A stretch of 64,000 bases of DNA from Agapanthus africanus (taxonomy: Eukaryota; Streptophyta; Magnoliopsida; Asparagales; Amaryllidaceae). Below the pieces are notes generated by a model that was not told the origin of the DNA, searched no databases, and saw only the letters and a program-made list of their open reading frames with translations. Shown in pieces: positions 24,117 to 36,704 of the stretch; within the stretch, counting starts at the first letter, position 1; each line of letters opens with the position of its first letter. The stretch covers positions 617,797,348 through 617,861,347 of the forward strand of contig CM057342.1 in assembly GCA_030015575.1 (NCBI GenBank), read 5' to 3'. The translations under genes were made by a program, and so were the position numbers.

Positions 24117-24360
24117 GCTTTGCATAGCGGTATATATGATATACCCTGCACCTTATTCGATGGGGAAAGAGCCGAGATCCCTTCACCGGGAGTGACCTCT
24201 TTAGCAAAACTGGCAGATGCTACAAAACTCGGTTTGGTCTTTGATTGCTTTTGGAGTTTTGCTTTGCACAGTGATATATATGATATATCCCGCACCTTAT
24301 TCGATGAGGAAAGAGCCGAGATCCCTTCACCGGGAGTGACCTCTTTAGCAAAACTAATGA
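24117..24360 (+). repeat. 144-bp tandem duplication in the D leader
   Basis: Two copies beginning GCTTTGCA at 24117 and 24261, each with CCGGGAGTGACCTCTTTAGC and a CCTTATTCGAT-type hairpin. Confidence 0.8.
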
Positions 24361-24490
24361 AAGCCTCAAAATCACTCCATTTCAAAATTCACACGATTCT
24401 ACAACAATATCAAGTTCATTGCGCTCATGGTTTTCAGAAAAACCTGCGTAGCCCTCCATCAATTCAGATAAGTAATATTTAGTATTCGTG

Positions 24491-24699
24491 CTGCGGTTGT
24501 TTGGCATGCGTCAAGGCGTAGTGTACGGTAGCTGATTATTACTTATTTGTAGCATGAGATGCGATTGGATTAGGGTATTCGTACGGCGTTGTTTGGCATG
24601 CGTCAAGGGTCGTACGGGTGGGTTTAATTCAATCACGAATTATACGGGTTGAACTTGACTAGCGGACTATGGGTTGTTTGGCATGCGTCAAGGTCATAG
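24491..24699 (+). repeat. Three leader stem-loops of element D
   Basis: 24491-24521 (CTGCG/CGTAG), 24580-24617 (CGTAC/GTACG) and 24667-24699 (CTATG/CATAG). All three share the centre GTTGTTTGGCATGCGTCAAG. The sense RNA inner stem is UUGGC-AUGC-GUCAA with one G.U pair. Confidence 0.83.
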
Positions 24700-25143
24700 C
24701 ACGCTAGGGGCAAAATATTATCGGGAATTTCAAGTGTTGAGATTTGCAATGAGATTGCATACCTTCTATGAGATAGTTGGATCCCGATACCCACTGCGAG
24801 TAATTGTTACTCCTGGGAGAGTTTTACACAGGACAATTAGCCGATCAAGTAGGTGTCTAGAAAGGTGTCAACGGGGTTACGCCTCTGGGAAAACGAGGTT
24901 TACTTTAATTAGGTCCGTGCGAAAGCACGGGGAACCTCCCTCAAAGTACCGACACTGGCCTGGCTGAAAGATCGGCGAAGTTGTAGGGTGTAATTAATCC
25001 CGGCTAGTCTTTCCTTTTAGGGTTTGAAGGAAGATTTGATAGAAACAGTGGGAGCCATCCTGATTAGATAAAATAATAACCAATCTGATCTTGCAAGAGC
25101 ATACGCTAAAGTGTTTTCTTCTCTCTCTCTCCAGGTAGCGACC

Positions 25144-27027
25144 ATGTCATGCCTTAATCAAGATAATAATATGGATGTATTGACCGAACTCGCATATTAT
25201 ACTGTGCAGGGGTACGTTGGACCCGTTCTTTCTTATAAGAGTTATAAGACTGAACAGGGAATAAGAGAATATCTAGATTCTCAAGCCGCCCAAAAGAACA
25301 TGCATGTTGATGCATCTTCTTCAGGTGTGTTAGTTATTGAGAACCATTTCTCAGTTCACCCTACGTCCTGGGTATTAGATACCAGATCAGGATCCCACAT
25401 ATGTAAATTGTTACATGGGATACGGAAAGGTAGAGAACTGGGAAAAGGTGATCATTCCGTTCAAGTAGGGAATGGGGCAAATGTTGCAGCCAAAGCAGTT
25501 GGCGAATATCACCTAGTATTACCAAGTGGTAATACACTGATTCTAAATGAATGCTATTATATACCAAACATGATGTGCAACATTATATCAGTTTCTTTAT
25601 TAAGTAAAGGAGGATATAATTTTGTAGTAAAAGATAATGTTATGAACATATTCCTAGATCAAAAGTTGATTGCATCGGGCTCGTTACATAATGACATATT
25701 CATTCTAAATCAAAATACAGTCCTCAATATACAAAACACACACAAGAGGAAAAGTTCAAAAATGAACGAATTCTTCTTGTGGCATTGTAGACTTGGTCGC
25801 ATCAATGCGACACGACTAGCTAAGTTGCATAAGGATGGATATTTGAATCCGTTTGAATTTTCATCTTATGACACTTGCCAGTCATGTCTCAAAGGCAAAA
25901 TGACCAAAACTCCGTTTACGGGACACGGAGAAAGAGTTACAGAACTCTTAGGGATGATACATAGTGATGTATGCGGTCCCATGTATACACATGCCAGGGA
26001 CGGTTCTTCCTACTTCATTACATTCACTGACGATCTCTCTAGATACGGACATGTGTTCCTGATAAAACACAAGTCTGAAGCTTTTGAGAAATTCAGAGAA
26101 TATAAGCACGAAGTAGAGAACCAAACGGGCAAAAGTATTAAGATCCTTCGATCTGATCGAGGAGGAGAATACTTGAGCAATGATTTTCTGGATTATTTAA
26201 AAGAGAATGGGATTCTCTCTCAGCTTACTCCTCCTTATACACCACAGCACAACGGTGTATCGGAACGGAGAAACCGCACCCTATTAGATATGGTGCGCTC
26301 AATGATGAGTACAGCTGAGTTACCTATTTCCTTCTGGGGATATGCGCTTGAGACAGCCATGGACCTATTGAATAGAGTTCCTACCAAATCAGTGCCTACC
26401 ACTCCATATGAGATATCGAAAGGGAAGAGACCACATCTTAATTATATTAAGATATGGGGTTGTCCAGCCTATGTCAAAAGACAAAATCCGGACAAACTCA
26501 AGGCAAGATCAGTCTTATGTAAGTTTATAGGATATCCCAAAAATTCACAAGGGTATATCTTCTACCACCCCGAAGAACAAAAGGTGTTTGTTTCTCGACA
26601 TGCCACTTTCTTAGAAAAAGGTTTTCTTATGAAACAGATAAGTGGCATTGAAGTAGAACTGGAAGAGGTTCCAGCGACACAAACTATAACAGAAGACTTG
26701 GTAGAACCAGAGGATTCAGTAGTACCTGACGAACCCCAGCCGCTCCGCCGATCTAGTAGGGTTTCTCATCCGCCTGAGAGATACTACGGTTTTCTCATTG
26801 ATGGTGGAAGCGAGGAATGCATCATGGAAGATGATGACCCAACTAGCTTCGAGCAGGCCATCACGAGTAGGGACTCAGTGAAATGGCTGGATGCAAAGCG
26901 GTCTGAGATAGAATCCATGTACACCAACAAAGTATGGACTTTGGAAGTTGCCCCTGAAGGGGTAAAACCCATTGGGAGCAAGTGGATCTTCAAGAAAAAA
27001 CTTGGTGTAGATGGGAAAGTGGAGACT
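25144..27027 (+). pseudogene. Element D pol, first part (protease, integrase, start of RT)
   Basis: I start it at ATG 25144 (MSCLNQDNN), just after the acceptor-like CCAG; upstream in-frame sequence has no ATG. The first 65 or so residues (LTELAYYTVQGYVGP, YKSYKTEQG) are the gag-less group's segment. Protease-like block SWVLDTRSGSHIC follows near residue 75-85, then integrase with HCRLGR, CQSCLKGKM, SDRGGEY and PYTPQHNG, then the RT opening WLDAKRSEIESMYTNKVWTLEVAPEG. Element E interrupts it at 27028 and D pol resumes at 47283. A fossil; no Gag portion is visible. Confidence 0.88.
27023..27027. repeat. Target-site duplication of element E (AGACT)
   Basis: AGACT at 27023-27027 recurs at 47278-47282, flanking E. 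Confidence 0.93.
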
Positions 27028-28954
27028 TGTAAGTCGATGTTCAACACTCCAATACTTGTGGGGAGGCGGAAATATGAATAACAATCTTGTTCTATGATCA
27101 AACATCGATTAACCGTATGAATCGTTTGCTAAACAAGTTTTAACAAAAGCTATAGAGTTCTAAACTACTATGTTAAGAGATTATACCAAACGGTTCTAGT
27201 CCTTCGTCTTAATGTTATCTACAGCCTCTTTGGATCCCCACGTCCTCTTCGGCTTTCTCCCGTGATAGACGATCCACCCGAGAACCCTAATCCAAGCTAT
27301 AACCTCTAAACTTGAGGTTACTTAGTTTCTCTAGTTGCTAAATAGAGTAGCTAAGGTGATGTAGAGATAGGTTATGGAGTAATTAGTCTTTCATAATCCT
27401 TGTTCTCAACTCATGAGGGGTAGGATTAGGCTTGGTGAAGGAGAGAGAACTTGAAGAGAGAGAGTGAGAAGATGATAATGAAAATTATATGATAATAAAA
27501 AAGCTTCTCACTTGATATATGAAACATAATGAATAAGAAAGAAAAGAATAATATGAGATTATTCATCATGTTTCATTAATGCAAGTGGGTGATTCATTAT
27601 GTGAGTCATTAAGCATTTAATAATGCATTAATGACTTGATGAATCACTCACAATGAGTCACTTAATCATTAAATGAAAATGCCACCTCTCCCTCCATGTC
27701 ACATCCTTCTAGAAGCTTCTCGGAAAATTACGAGAACGCCCCTCTCATCCGTGAAAACACGGAAAAACTTTAGACTGTATAAATCCAATAACCTGATACT
27801 AGAATCTGGCTTAAACCAAAGCCGGCTAGTAAAAACTGTCCGAATGTCGTACGTGCGTTCAAACACGTATGCGTCCGAACCTTTGTCGTAAAACCATACG
27901 ACCTCTATATCTTTTCGCCTGGGTTTGGGAAATCTCTGTGTGGGACTCTAAAGACTCGACTACTACGCTGGCAGTGGGTTTAACCACAGACCGCAAGCGG
28001 CACTAGCTGTACGTAACGGTCCCCAGGTAGTTGTCGATAAGAAAGCTGATGAGGTAACCCATCTGAAATCCTACTGAGCCTGTCTGTGACAATATCCGCG
28101 CAGTCCGGTCTGTTCGTCTAAGAGTATCGCATGTATGGTCTAGGGAGGTGGTGGACGTCAGACCCCTAATAACCGTACAAGTCGTGTCGGTATGGCTCTA
28201 TCACCATCCGAGAATCTACTGATCAACCTATCAGTAATTCTCAATCAGCCCTGGACAGGGACTTATGATAATGAACAACCGATCACCGTGCGATATCAAC
28301 TCCCTATACCGGGAGAGACGAATCCCTAACAGTCACCCACTGCCTCCACGTGGCTCGGGACTGTGCCCAACTGAAACCTGTTTGCACGACTCCTTTGAGC
28401 CGTGGTAGGGTAATAATCAAAGCACAGTGGGAACTCATACGAGACAAATGATGACCTTAAGTCAACGGACTATCTGCACACATGTCACCTGAGAACTGCT
28501 ATCTGACGTTAGGTATAATACCATCCAGTCAGTTCTCGGCGAGTCCTGTCCGGTGTATTCACACCCAGTGAGCATCTGTATACAATCTTAGGTGAACACC
28601 ACCAACGGTTGCGGGACCAATCCATTGCCCCTCGTCAGGGTCTAGATATGTATACACTAGTCTACTCCGGAGTATTGATGCCCAATCTCGATACTCCTGC
28701 GACCAGGGACATCTAAGGGTGTGCCTATTGACTATCCAGCTCCCACTAGTATGACTGCCATCACAACGCCGGTAGTCAGACAAACACCCTATGGGCTTTA
28801 TCAACATATATATATAAATACCAAGTAAAATATATCATACGTTAAGACAAAGTCAAACCAAATAGCGTACTATTATATCAAGCAAGACTGTCATGTACAT
28901 ACATATCCCAAGCATCCTATACAATGTAGGCCTCTAGGGCATATATATCCAACA
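27028..28954 (-). repeat. 3' LTR of element E
   Basis: 1927 bp with TG...CA ends on the minus strand and the shared CTATACCGGGAGAGACGAAT-type block. Confidence 0.93.
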
Positions 28955-28968
28955 ATCTCCCACTTGCA
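28955..28968 (-). other. Polypurine tract of element E
   Basis: TGCAAGTGGGAGAT on the minus strand next to the LTR. Confidence 0.85.
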
Positions 28969-29006
28969 CTAAGGCCTATAATTGGCGCAATGAGTACCCA
29001 CTGTCT

Positions 29007-32000
29007 CTACCAGATCCAGTTGCTTGCGTACCGCATGCCCAACATCTCAAAAAGCCTCTCGAACTGTACTTGAGGAATGGCCTTGGTGAATGGATCTGCC
29101 GTGTTGTCTTTTGTGTCTACTCTCCGTATCTCGATTTCCCGACGATCCACGATCTCCCTGATCAGGTGAAACCGCCTTAAGATATGCCTGGATTTCTGAT
29201 GGGACCTTGGTTCCTTCGCTAAAGCTATAGCGCCATTGTTATCGCAATACAAAGGTATTGGATTGGCAATGGACGGAACCACCTGAAGTTCAGAAATGAA
29301 CTTCCTTATCCAGACAGCCTCTTTTGCGGCTTCACTAGCAGCTATATACTCAGCCTCCATAGTTGAGTCTGCGACGGTATCTTGTTTGGAACTCTTCCAA
29401 CATACCGCTCCTCCATTGAGGGTAAACACAAAACCCAAAATAGATTTAGAATCATCCTTGTCACTTTGGAAGCCGGAGTCGGTAAAAGCCTCTACCTGGA
29501 GGTCCCTATTGCCGTAAATCAAGAACATCTCCTTAGTCCTTCTCAGGTACTTGAGAATGTTCTTTACTGCTATCCAATGTTTCTCACCTGGGTCCGATTG
29601 ATACCTGCTTACCACACTAAGTGCGTAAGCTACATCTGGTCTGGTAAATAACATCGCATACATTATTGATCCTACCGCCAAAGCGTAGGGTATAATGCCC
29701 ATGCGAGCCCTCTCTTCATCAGTCTTTGGAGACATCTCTTTGGAGAGGGTGATTCCGTGACAAGCGGGCATATTGCCGCGTTTGGAATCTTCCATACTAA
29801 ATCTCTTTAGTATAGTGTCTATATACCTGGACTGTGAAAGTCCCAATATTCTATTAGATCTATCTCGATAGATCTTAATGCCCAGAATGTATGATGCATC
29901 TCCCAAGTCTTTCATAGAGAATTTCTGTGACAAGAAGAGCTTTACTGATTGTAGTATAGGGATATCATTCCCTATCAGTAGTATGTCGTCGACGTACAAA
30001 ACGAGGAAGACTACTGCTCCTTCTACAATCTTCCTATAAATACATGGTTCATCTGCATTTTTGATAAAGTCAAATTCCTTGACTGTTTCATCAAAGCAGA
30101 TGTTCCAACTCCGCGATGCTTGCTTTAACCCATAAATGGATTTAAGCAATTTGCACACTCTTCCGCTGCTCCCACTGTCTAGGAAACCTTCTGGTTGATC
30201 CATGTAAACACTCTCTTCTAGATGTCCATTTAGAAAAGCTGTTTTTACATCCATTTGCCAGATTTCATAGTCATGGAAGGCAGCAATGGCAAGCATGATC
30301 CGAATGGATTTAATCATAGCTACTGGTGAAAAGGTTTCATCATAGTCCAATCCTGGTCTTTGGCGAAAACCTTTTGCTACTAGTCTAGCTTTGTAGGTTT
30401 CCACTTGTCCAAATGTACCAATCTTCTTTTTGAAGATCCATTTGCACCCAACTGGTTTTACCCCAGGAGGAGCAACTTCTAAAGTCCATACTTTATTGGT
30501 ATACATGGATTCCATTTCGGATCTCATTGCATCCAGCCACTTTACTGAGTCGCTACTTGTGATAGCCTGCTGAAAACTAGTAGGCTCATCATCATCGATG
30601 ATGCAATCCTCTCGATCCCCATCAAGAAGAAAACCATAGTATCTTTCAGGAGGATGAGAAAGCCTACTAGATCTGCGGAGTGGCGTTGGTTCGTCATGTT
30701 CTATTGAAATCTGAGATTCTTCTAAGTCTTCGGTTGCAGTTTGAGGCTCTGGAATTTCTTCCAGTTCTATCGCGCTCCCACTAATTTCTTTTGCAAGAAA
30801 TTCGCTTTCTAAGAAGACAATGTGACGAGCGACAAACACCTTTTTGTTCTTCAGTGTGGTAGACCATGTACCCTCTTGAATGCTTGGGGTATCCTACAAA
30901 CTTGCATAAAACCGATCGTGCTTCGAGCTTGTCCGGATTATGCTTTTTAACATATACCGGACACCCCCATATCTTGATATACTTGAGATATGGTCTCTTC
31001 CCACACCACATTTCATATGGAGTGGTAGGTACAGACTTAGTTGGAACTCTATTTAATAAATATGCGGCTGATTCTAGAGCAAATCCCCAGAAGGAAAGTG
31101 GCAACTCAGCACTACTCATCATTGAACGCACCATATCTAATAGCGTGCGATTCCTTCTTTCTGATACACCATTATGCTGAGGTGTATAAGGTGGAGTAAG
31201 CTGAGAGAGAATTCCATTTGCTTTCAAGTATTCAAGGAAACTGGTACTTAAGTATTCTCCACCTCGATCAGATCGAAGTGTCTTGATGCTTTTACCAGTT
31301 TGTTTCTCTACTTCATTTTTATACTCCTTAAACTTCTCAAAAGCCTCGGATTTATGCTTTATTAAGAACACATGTCCATACCTAGAGAAGTCATCAGTAA
31401 AAGTGATGAAGTAGGAGTGACCACTTCGTGCATGTATAGACATCGGACCACTTACATCACTGTGTACTAGTCCCAAGAGTTCAGTGGCTCTTTCTCCGTG
31501 TCCGGTGAACGGAGATTTGGTCATTTTTCCTTTGATACATGATTGACAAGTTGCATATGATGAATATTCAAACGGATCTAGATATCCATCTTTGTGTAAC
31601 TTAGTCAACCTTGTTTCATTTATATAACCAAGTCTGCAATGCCATAGGAAGGCTTGATTCGAATCTGGAGCCTTTCTTTTACGCGTGTTTTGAATATTGA
31701 AAATTTGTGGTTGATTAAGTATGTATATGCCGTTTTCCAGTGTGCCATACCCAATCAGTTCTTGATTTAGGAGAATGTTCATGACATTTCTTTCAAGCAC
31801 AAAATTATATCCTTTATTAGACAACAAAGATACTGATATAATATTACACAACATACTGGGAATACAAAAACAGCTATACAATACCAAAATGTGTCCACTA
31901 TTCAACCCTAGGTGATATTCCCCTATTGCAACTGCATCTACATGCATTCCATTGCCCATCCGGAGAGTCATATCACCTGCCCCCAGTACTCTACTATTTC

Positions 32001-32937
32001 TCAGATCCTGCAAAGAATTACAGATGTGAGAACCAGAACCGGTATCAAGTACCAATGAAGTAGAGTTAACTGAAAGACAATTTTCGATTACGAACACACC
32101 TGAAGTAGAAGCAACAGCTTGCTTCATGTCCTTGGCTTTGAAGGCCTGACAATCCTTCTTCCAGTGCCCCTGCTTGTGACAATAGAAACACTCGTTCTTT
32201 TCTGTCTTCACCCTTCCTGCCTTGTTCGTTCCCTGCACCTTCTTGACCCCACCCTTCGGTTTGGTGGCTTTCATCTTCTTCTTCCCTTTAGCTTTCGCTT
32301 TAGATTTAGAAGAAGATGATTGGCCAACATACAGAACGGGGGTCTTCTCCTTTTTCAAGGAGGTCTCTGCTACCCTCAACATATTGAGGAGCTTTGGAAG
32401 ATCCGCTTCCATTTCGTGCATGTTGAAGTTCAGCACGAACTGAGAGAAGGTGTGGGGAAGGGACTGCAAAATTAAGTCGATATACAAATCGTTCTCTAGC
32501 ACGCATCCCAGGTTTGCGAGTTCCTCAATGAGGATGATCATTTTGAGGACGTGCTCTCCAACAGGCGATCCTGGAGCTAACCTCATCTGGAAGAGTTTCC
32601 TTGAGGTTTCGTACCTCGCGATACGGGAGTGTTCACCATACAATTCCTTGCAATGGAGGAATATGGATGCAATATCCATACTCTCGTGCTGTTTCTGCAG
32701 TTCATTATTCATGGATGCCAGCACGATACACTTAGCTCGCTCACAGTCTAGATCCCAGGTTTTACAAACTTCCTTGTCCGCAACTGAGGAATCTAGTCCT
32801 GGGATAAGGGGAGGAACAGCGGTGGTAACATATGCAACTTTGTCATAAGTCAGCGCAATATTGACGTTTCTTAGCCAATCTTTATAGTTCTGCCCGGTCA
32901 GTATATTCTTTTCAAGTAATAGTTTTAGTCCAGTCAT
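29007..32937 (-). pseudogene. gag-pol: Element E gag-pol coding region, nearly whole
   Basis: Starts at ATG 32937 (MTGLKLLLEKN), right after an acceptor-like CTCTCTCTCTGGCAG, as in A. Gag capsid region to about 32300, a lysine-rich stretch, and a zinc knuckle CFYCHKQGHWKKDC near 32190-32150. Protease DTGSGSHIC near 32045. Integrase HCRLGY...CQSCIKGKM, SDRGGEY and PYTPQHNG at about 31660-31160. RT with VKPVGCKWIFKKK and a YVDD site near 29990. RNase H with MEAEYIAAS and LYCDNNGAIALAKEP, ending near 29010. Very close to A along its length. About one break, so a fossil; a possible recent source of Gag for the gag-less group. Confidence 0.88.
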
Positions 32938-33426
32938 GGTAGCTGCCAGAGAGAGAGAAAAGAAAACACTCAGCATATGCTCTTGCAAGTTTAGATTGGT
33001 TAATATTTTATCTAAACAGGATGGCTCCCACTGTTTCCTCAAATCCTTCTTCAAAACCTAAAAGAAGAACTAGTCAGGATTTAATCACACGTCACAATAC
33101 TTGCTTAACCTTTCAGCCAGGCTGGTGTTGGTACTTCGAGGGAGGTTTTCCAACGCTTTCGCGAAGTTCCTTAATTAAAGAACCTCTTTTCCCTGGAGGC
33201 GTAGCCCCTCTAACACCTTTCTAGGCACCTACTTGGTTTATAGCATTGATTGTTAAGTGAGAGAAATTCCCGAGAGTAATCCTACTCATCAGTGAGATCG
33301 GGATCCAACTATCATTGTATGATGCCCTAGATGGAAGCCACTCTAGTCACCACACTCCAGAAGGTAAGCTAAATCTGCAAGTTTCCTTTATGTTTGAAAC
33401 TCCAGATGTAATTTTTACCCCAAGCT

Positions 33427-33636
33427 CTTATAGACCTTGACGTAGGCCAACAAGTTATAAGACGCAAGTCAAGTTCTACCCGTCGTTGTCCTGATCAATT
33501 TAAATACATCGTACAAGCCCTTGACGTAGGCCAACAAGGTGTACGTCTGTATTAAACTAATGCATCTATCTATGCAACAAATAGGCACACACACTGCTAC
33601 CATACACTATGCCTTGACGTAGGCCAACAAGCATAG
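33427..33636 (-). repeat. Three leader stem-loops of element E
   Basis: 33427-33461 (CTTATA/TATAAG), 33510-33545 (CGTACA/TGTACG) and 33607-33636 (CTATGC/GCATAG), each with a perfect 6-bp outer stem. All three share CTTGACGTAGGCCAACAA (plus-strand reading). The clearest set in the window. Sense RNA inner stem UUGGC-CUAC-GUCAA. Confidence 0.88.
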
Positions 33637-34699
33637 CATGAATACGATGTGCTGTCTATCTGAAACGACGGAGGGTTACGGCTGGTTTTTGGCAAAAAAC
33701 CGTTAACGTAGTGAACTTGATTTGATCGAAGGAACTATGATAGCTTTTATTTAAAGGAGTGGTTTAAGCTCCGCATTTAAAATTTTGTTTTTTCAAGAAA
33801 ACCGAGTGGCTTTTAGAAATTGTTCCAACGATTCAGTTTAGGTTTTATTTTCTTTGCATTAATGATAATGCGTCCCATCTTTAACCTATCATTACAGATA
33901 ACAACGAAAATACGACGTCCTCTTATGCCATCCGCATTCGCCACGGAGTCCCGTCATCACCCGTTAGGTTACTTAACTAACGACAGAGCGGGGGCTGGGC
34001 TAGCGCGGGTGTAAAACATAAGCGACGTCTAAATAGCTATTATATATAGATATTGTACATTCGTCAGACGCAATAATAGGCATTCCAGATCACAGATAAA
34101 CAATATTGGATTTGCAAGCAATCCGCATTTCATTTGAGCCTGCAATGAAAGACGGATTACACAGTTGTGATGAATAGCCATTACCCCACCCACGACCCCT
34201 ACGGGTGCGGCAAACTACCCGCCCGGCAGTTTGTGCACCCCACCTTGGGTCTGTCCTAGGAGCAAAAACAGTAAAATGAAATAATAATACAACGGTGGCT
34301 ACAACCGCAACCTGGAAGTGCCCCGCAAAATAATATTACAACAAATTACATTTACATCAAATGAATTAAATAATAACCCATCACATAACCCCGGCTAATC
34401 ACCACAACAGTCCAATACAGTTTATATACACAAACAGTTAAAATCCATTTCAGAAATGTGCAACCCCCTGCCAACTGACATACTAGCAGTTAAGGGAGGT
34501 TTACGAACACATTATACAATCACAGATATAATCCAACAAGCAAATACTGTATAATTTCGATCGATTAAACACTTTTAATCTTGCTCCAATACTTCTCTGC
34601 AAATCTGAAACCTGAGCAAAAATTAAATATTCCAGAAAATCCCAAATATTACAGAGAACCCACCCAAGAAATTTGGGTTCATGACTCACCAACTCGGCG

Positions 34700-34742
34700 G
34701 CGGAATCGCGGCGGATCGTGTGGGATCCGCCGCGGTTCCGCG
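34700..34742 (-). repeat. GC-rich leader hairpin of element E
   Basis: 18-bp arms with one mismatch around a loop of about 7 nt, flanked by CCAAC/GTTGG and CATGA/TCATG outer arms; 210 nt from the LTR. Confidence 0.83.
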
Positions 34743-34934
34743 GTTCGTTGGTCGAATCATGACCCCAATTTTCTTAGGTGTTCTTCTGGTGTCATTACAA
34801 GCTTTCTGAACATCCCTGAAAAATTTTTGGACTTCATTTAAAAATCGACAGAAACTGATATTTTCGGGCTTTTCCGGTTTCGTTTTTTCCGTTCGAAATT
34901 CATACAAATTTGCAAGTAAGTTAAATATTGTTTA

Positions 34935-34952
34935 GCTAGGCTCTGATACCAC
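34935..34952 (-). other. Primer-binding site of element E
   Basis: TGGTATCAGAGCC on the minus strand directly after the LTR. Confidence 0.9.
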
Positions 34953-36704
34953 TGTAAGTCGATGTTCAACACCCCAATACTTGTGGGGAGGCGGAAATAT
35001 GAATAACAATCTTGTTCTATGATCAAACATCGATTAACCGTATGAATCGTTTGCTAAACAAGTTTTAACAAAAGCTATAGAGTTCTAAACTACTATGTTA
35101 AGAGATTATACCAAACGGTTCTAGTCCTTCGTCTTAATGTTATCTACGGCCTCTTTGGATCCCCACGTCCTCTTCGGCTTTCTCCCGTGATAGACGATCC
35201 ACCCGAGAACCCTAATCCAAGCTATAACCTCTAAACTTGAGGTTACTTAGTTTCTCTAGTTGCTAAATAGAGTAGCTAAGGTGATGTAGAGATAGGTTAT
35301 GGAGTAATTAGTCTTTCCTAATCCTTGTTCTCAACTCATGAGGGGTATGATTAGGCTTGGTGAAGGAGAGAGAACTTGAAGAGAGAGTGTGAGAAGATGA
35401 TAATGAAAATTATATGATAATAAAAAAGCTTCTTACTTGATATATGAAACATAATGAATAAGAAAGAAAAGAATAATATGAGATTATTCATCATGTTTCA
35501 TTAATGCAAGTGGGTGATTCATTATGTGAGTCATTAAGCATTTAATAATGCATTAATGACTTGATGAATCACTCACAATGAGTCACTTAATCATTAAATG
35601 AAAATGCCACCTCTCCCTCCATGTCACATCCTTCTAGAAGCTTCTCGGAAAATTACGAGAACGCCCCTCTCATCCGTGAAAACACGGAAAAACTTTAGAC
35701 TGTATAAATCCAATAACCTGATACTAGAATCTGGCTTAAACCAAAGCCGGCTAGTAAAAACTGTCCGAATGTCGTACGTGCATTCAAACACGTATGCGTC
35801 CGAACCTTTGTCGTAAAACCATACGACCTCTATATCTTTTCACCTGGGTTTGGGAAATCTCTGTGTGGGACTCTAAAGACTCGACTACTACGCTGGCAGT
35901 GGGTTTAACTACAGACCGCAAGCGGCACTAGCTGTACGTAACGGTCCCCAGGTAGTTGTCGATAAGAAAGCTGATGAGGTAACCCATCTGAAATCCTACT
36001 GAGCCTGTCTGTGACAATATCCGCGCAGTCCGGTCTATTCGTCTAAGAGTATCGCATGTATGGTCTAGGGAGGTGGTGGACGTCAGACCCCTAATAACCG
36101 TACAAGTCGTGTCGGTATGGCTCTATCACCATCCGAGAATCTACTGATCAACCTATCAGTAATTCTCAATCAGCCCTGGCCAGGGACTTATGGTAATGAC
36201 CAACCGATCACCGTGCGATATCAACTCCCTATACCGGGAGAGACGAATCCCTAACAGTCACTCACTGCCTCCACGTGGCTCGGGACTGTGCCCAACTGAA
36301 ACCTGTTTGCACGACTCCTTTGAGCCGTGGTAGGGTAATAATCAAAGCACAGTGGGAACTCATACGAGACAAATGATGACCTTAAGTCAACGGACTATCT
36401 GCACACATGTCACCTGAGAACTGCTATCTGACGTTAGGTATAATACCATCCAGTCAGTTCTCGGCGAGTCCTGTCCGATGTACTCACACCCAGTGAGCAT
36501 CTGTATACAATCTTAGGTGAACACCACCAATGGTTGCGGGACCAATCCATTGCCCCTTGTCAGGGTCAAGATATGTATACACTAGTCTACTCCGGAGTAT
36601 TGATGCCCAATCTCGATACTCCTGCGACCAGGGACATCTAAGGGTGTGCCTATTGACTATCCAGCTCCCACTAGTATGACTGCCATCACAACGCCGGTAG
36701 TCAG
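34953..36704 (-). repeat. 5' LTR of element E, larger piece
   Basis: 1752 bp; the remaining 175 bp are at 47103-47277 beyond F. The last five bases (36700-36704, GTCAG) are the left target duplication of F. Confidence 0.93.
36700..36704. repeat. Target-site duplication of element F (GTCAG)
   Basis: GTCAG at 36700-36704 recurs at 47098-47102, flanking F. Confidence 0.94.

Larger units (their letters stand above)
22411..25143 (+). other. Leader of element D
   Basis: About 2.7 kb of non-coding leader with the GC-rich hairpin (22610-22653), the 144-bp duplication (about 24117-24360), three stem-loops (24491-24699) and an acceptor-like tract ending CCAG at 25131-25134. The last 1.5 kb is very close to the F leader, whereas the LTR-proximal part and the LTRs differ more. 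Confidence 0.85.
32938..34952 (-). other. Leader of element E
   Basis: About 2 kb of non-coding DNA with three stem-loops (33427-33636), the GC-rich hairpin (34700-34742) and the PBS next to the LTR. No 144-bp duplication, as in A. Confidence 0.85.

Noticed and set aside
25111-25143. Upstream start of the D pol frame at a GTG
   Set aside because: Plant translation would use the ATG at 25144; the upstream stretch is the pyrimidine tract of the acceptor-like site.
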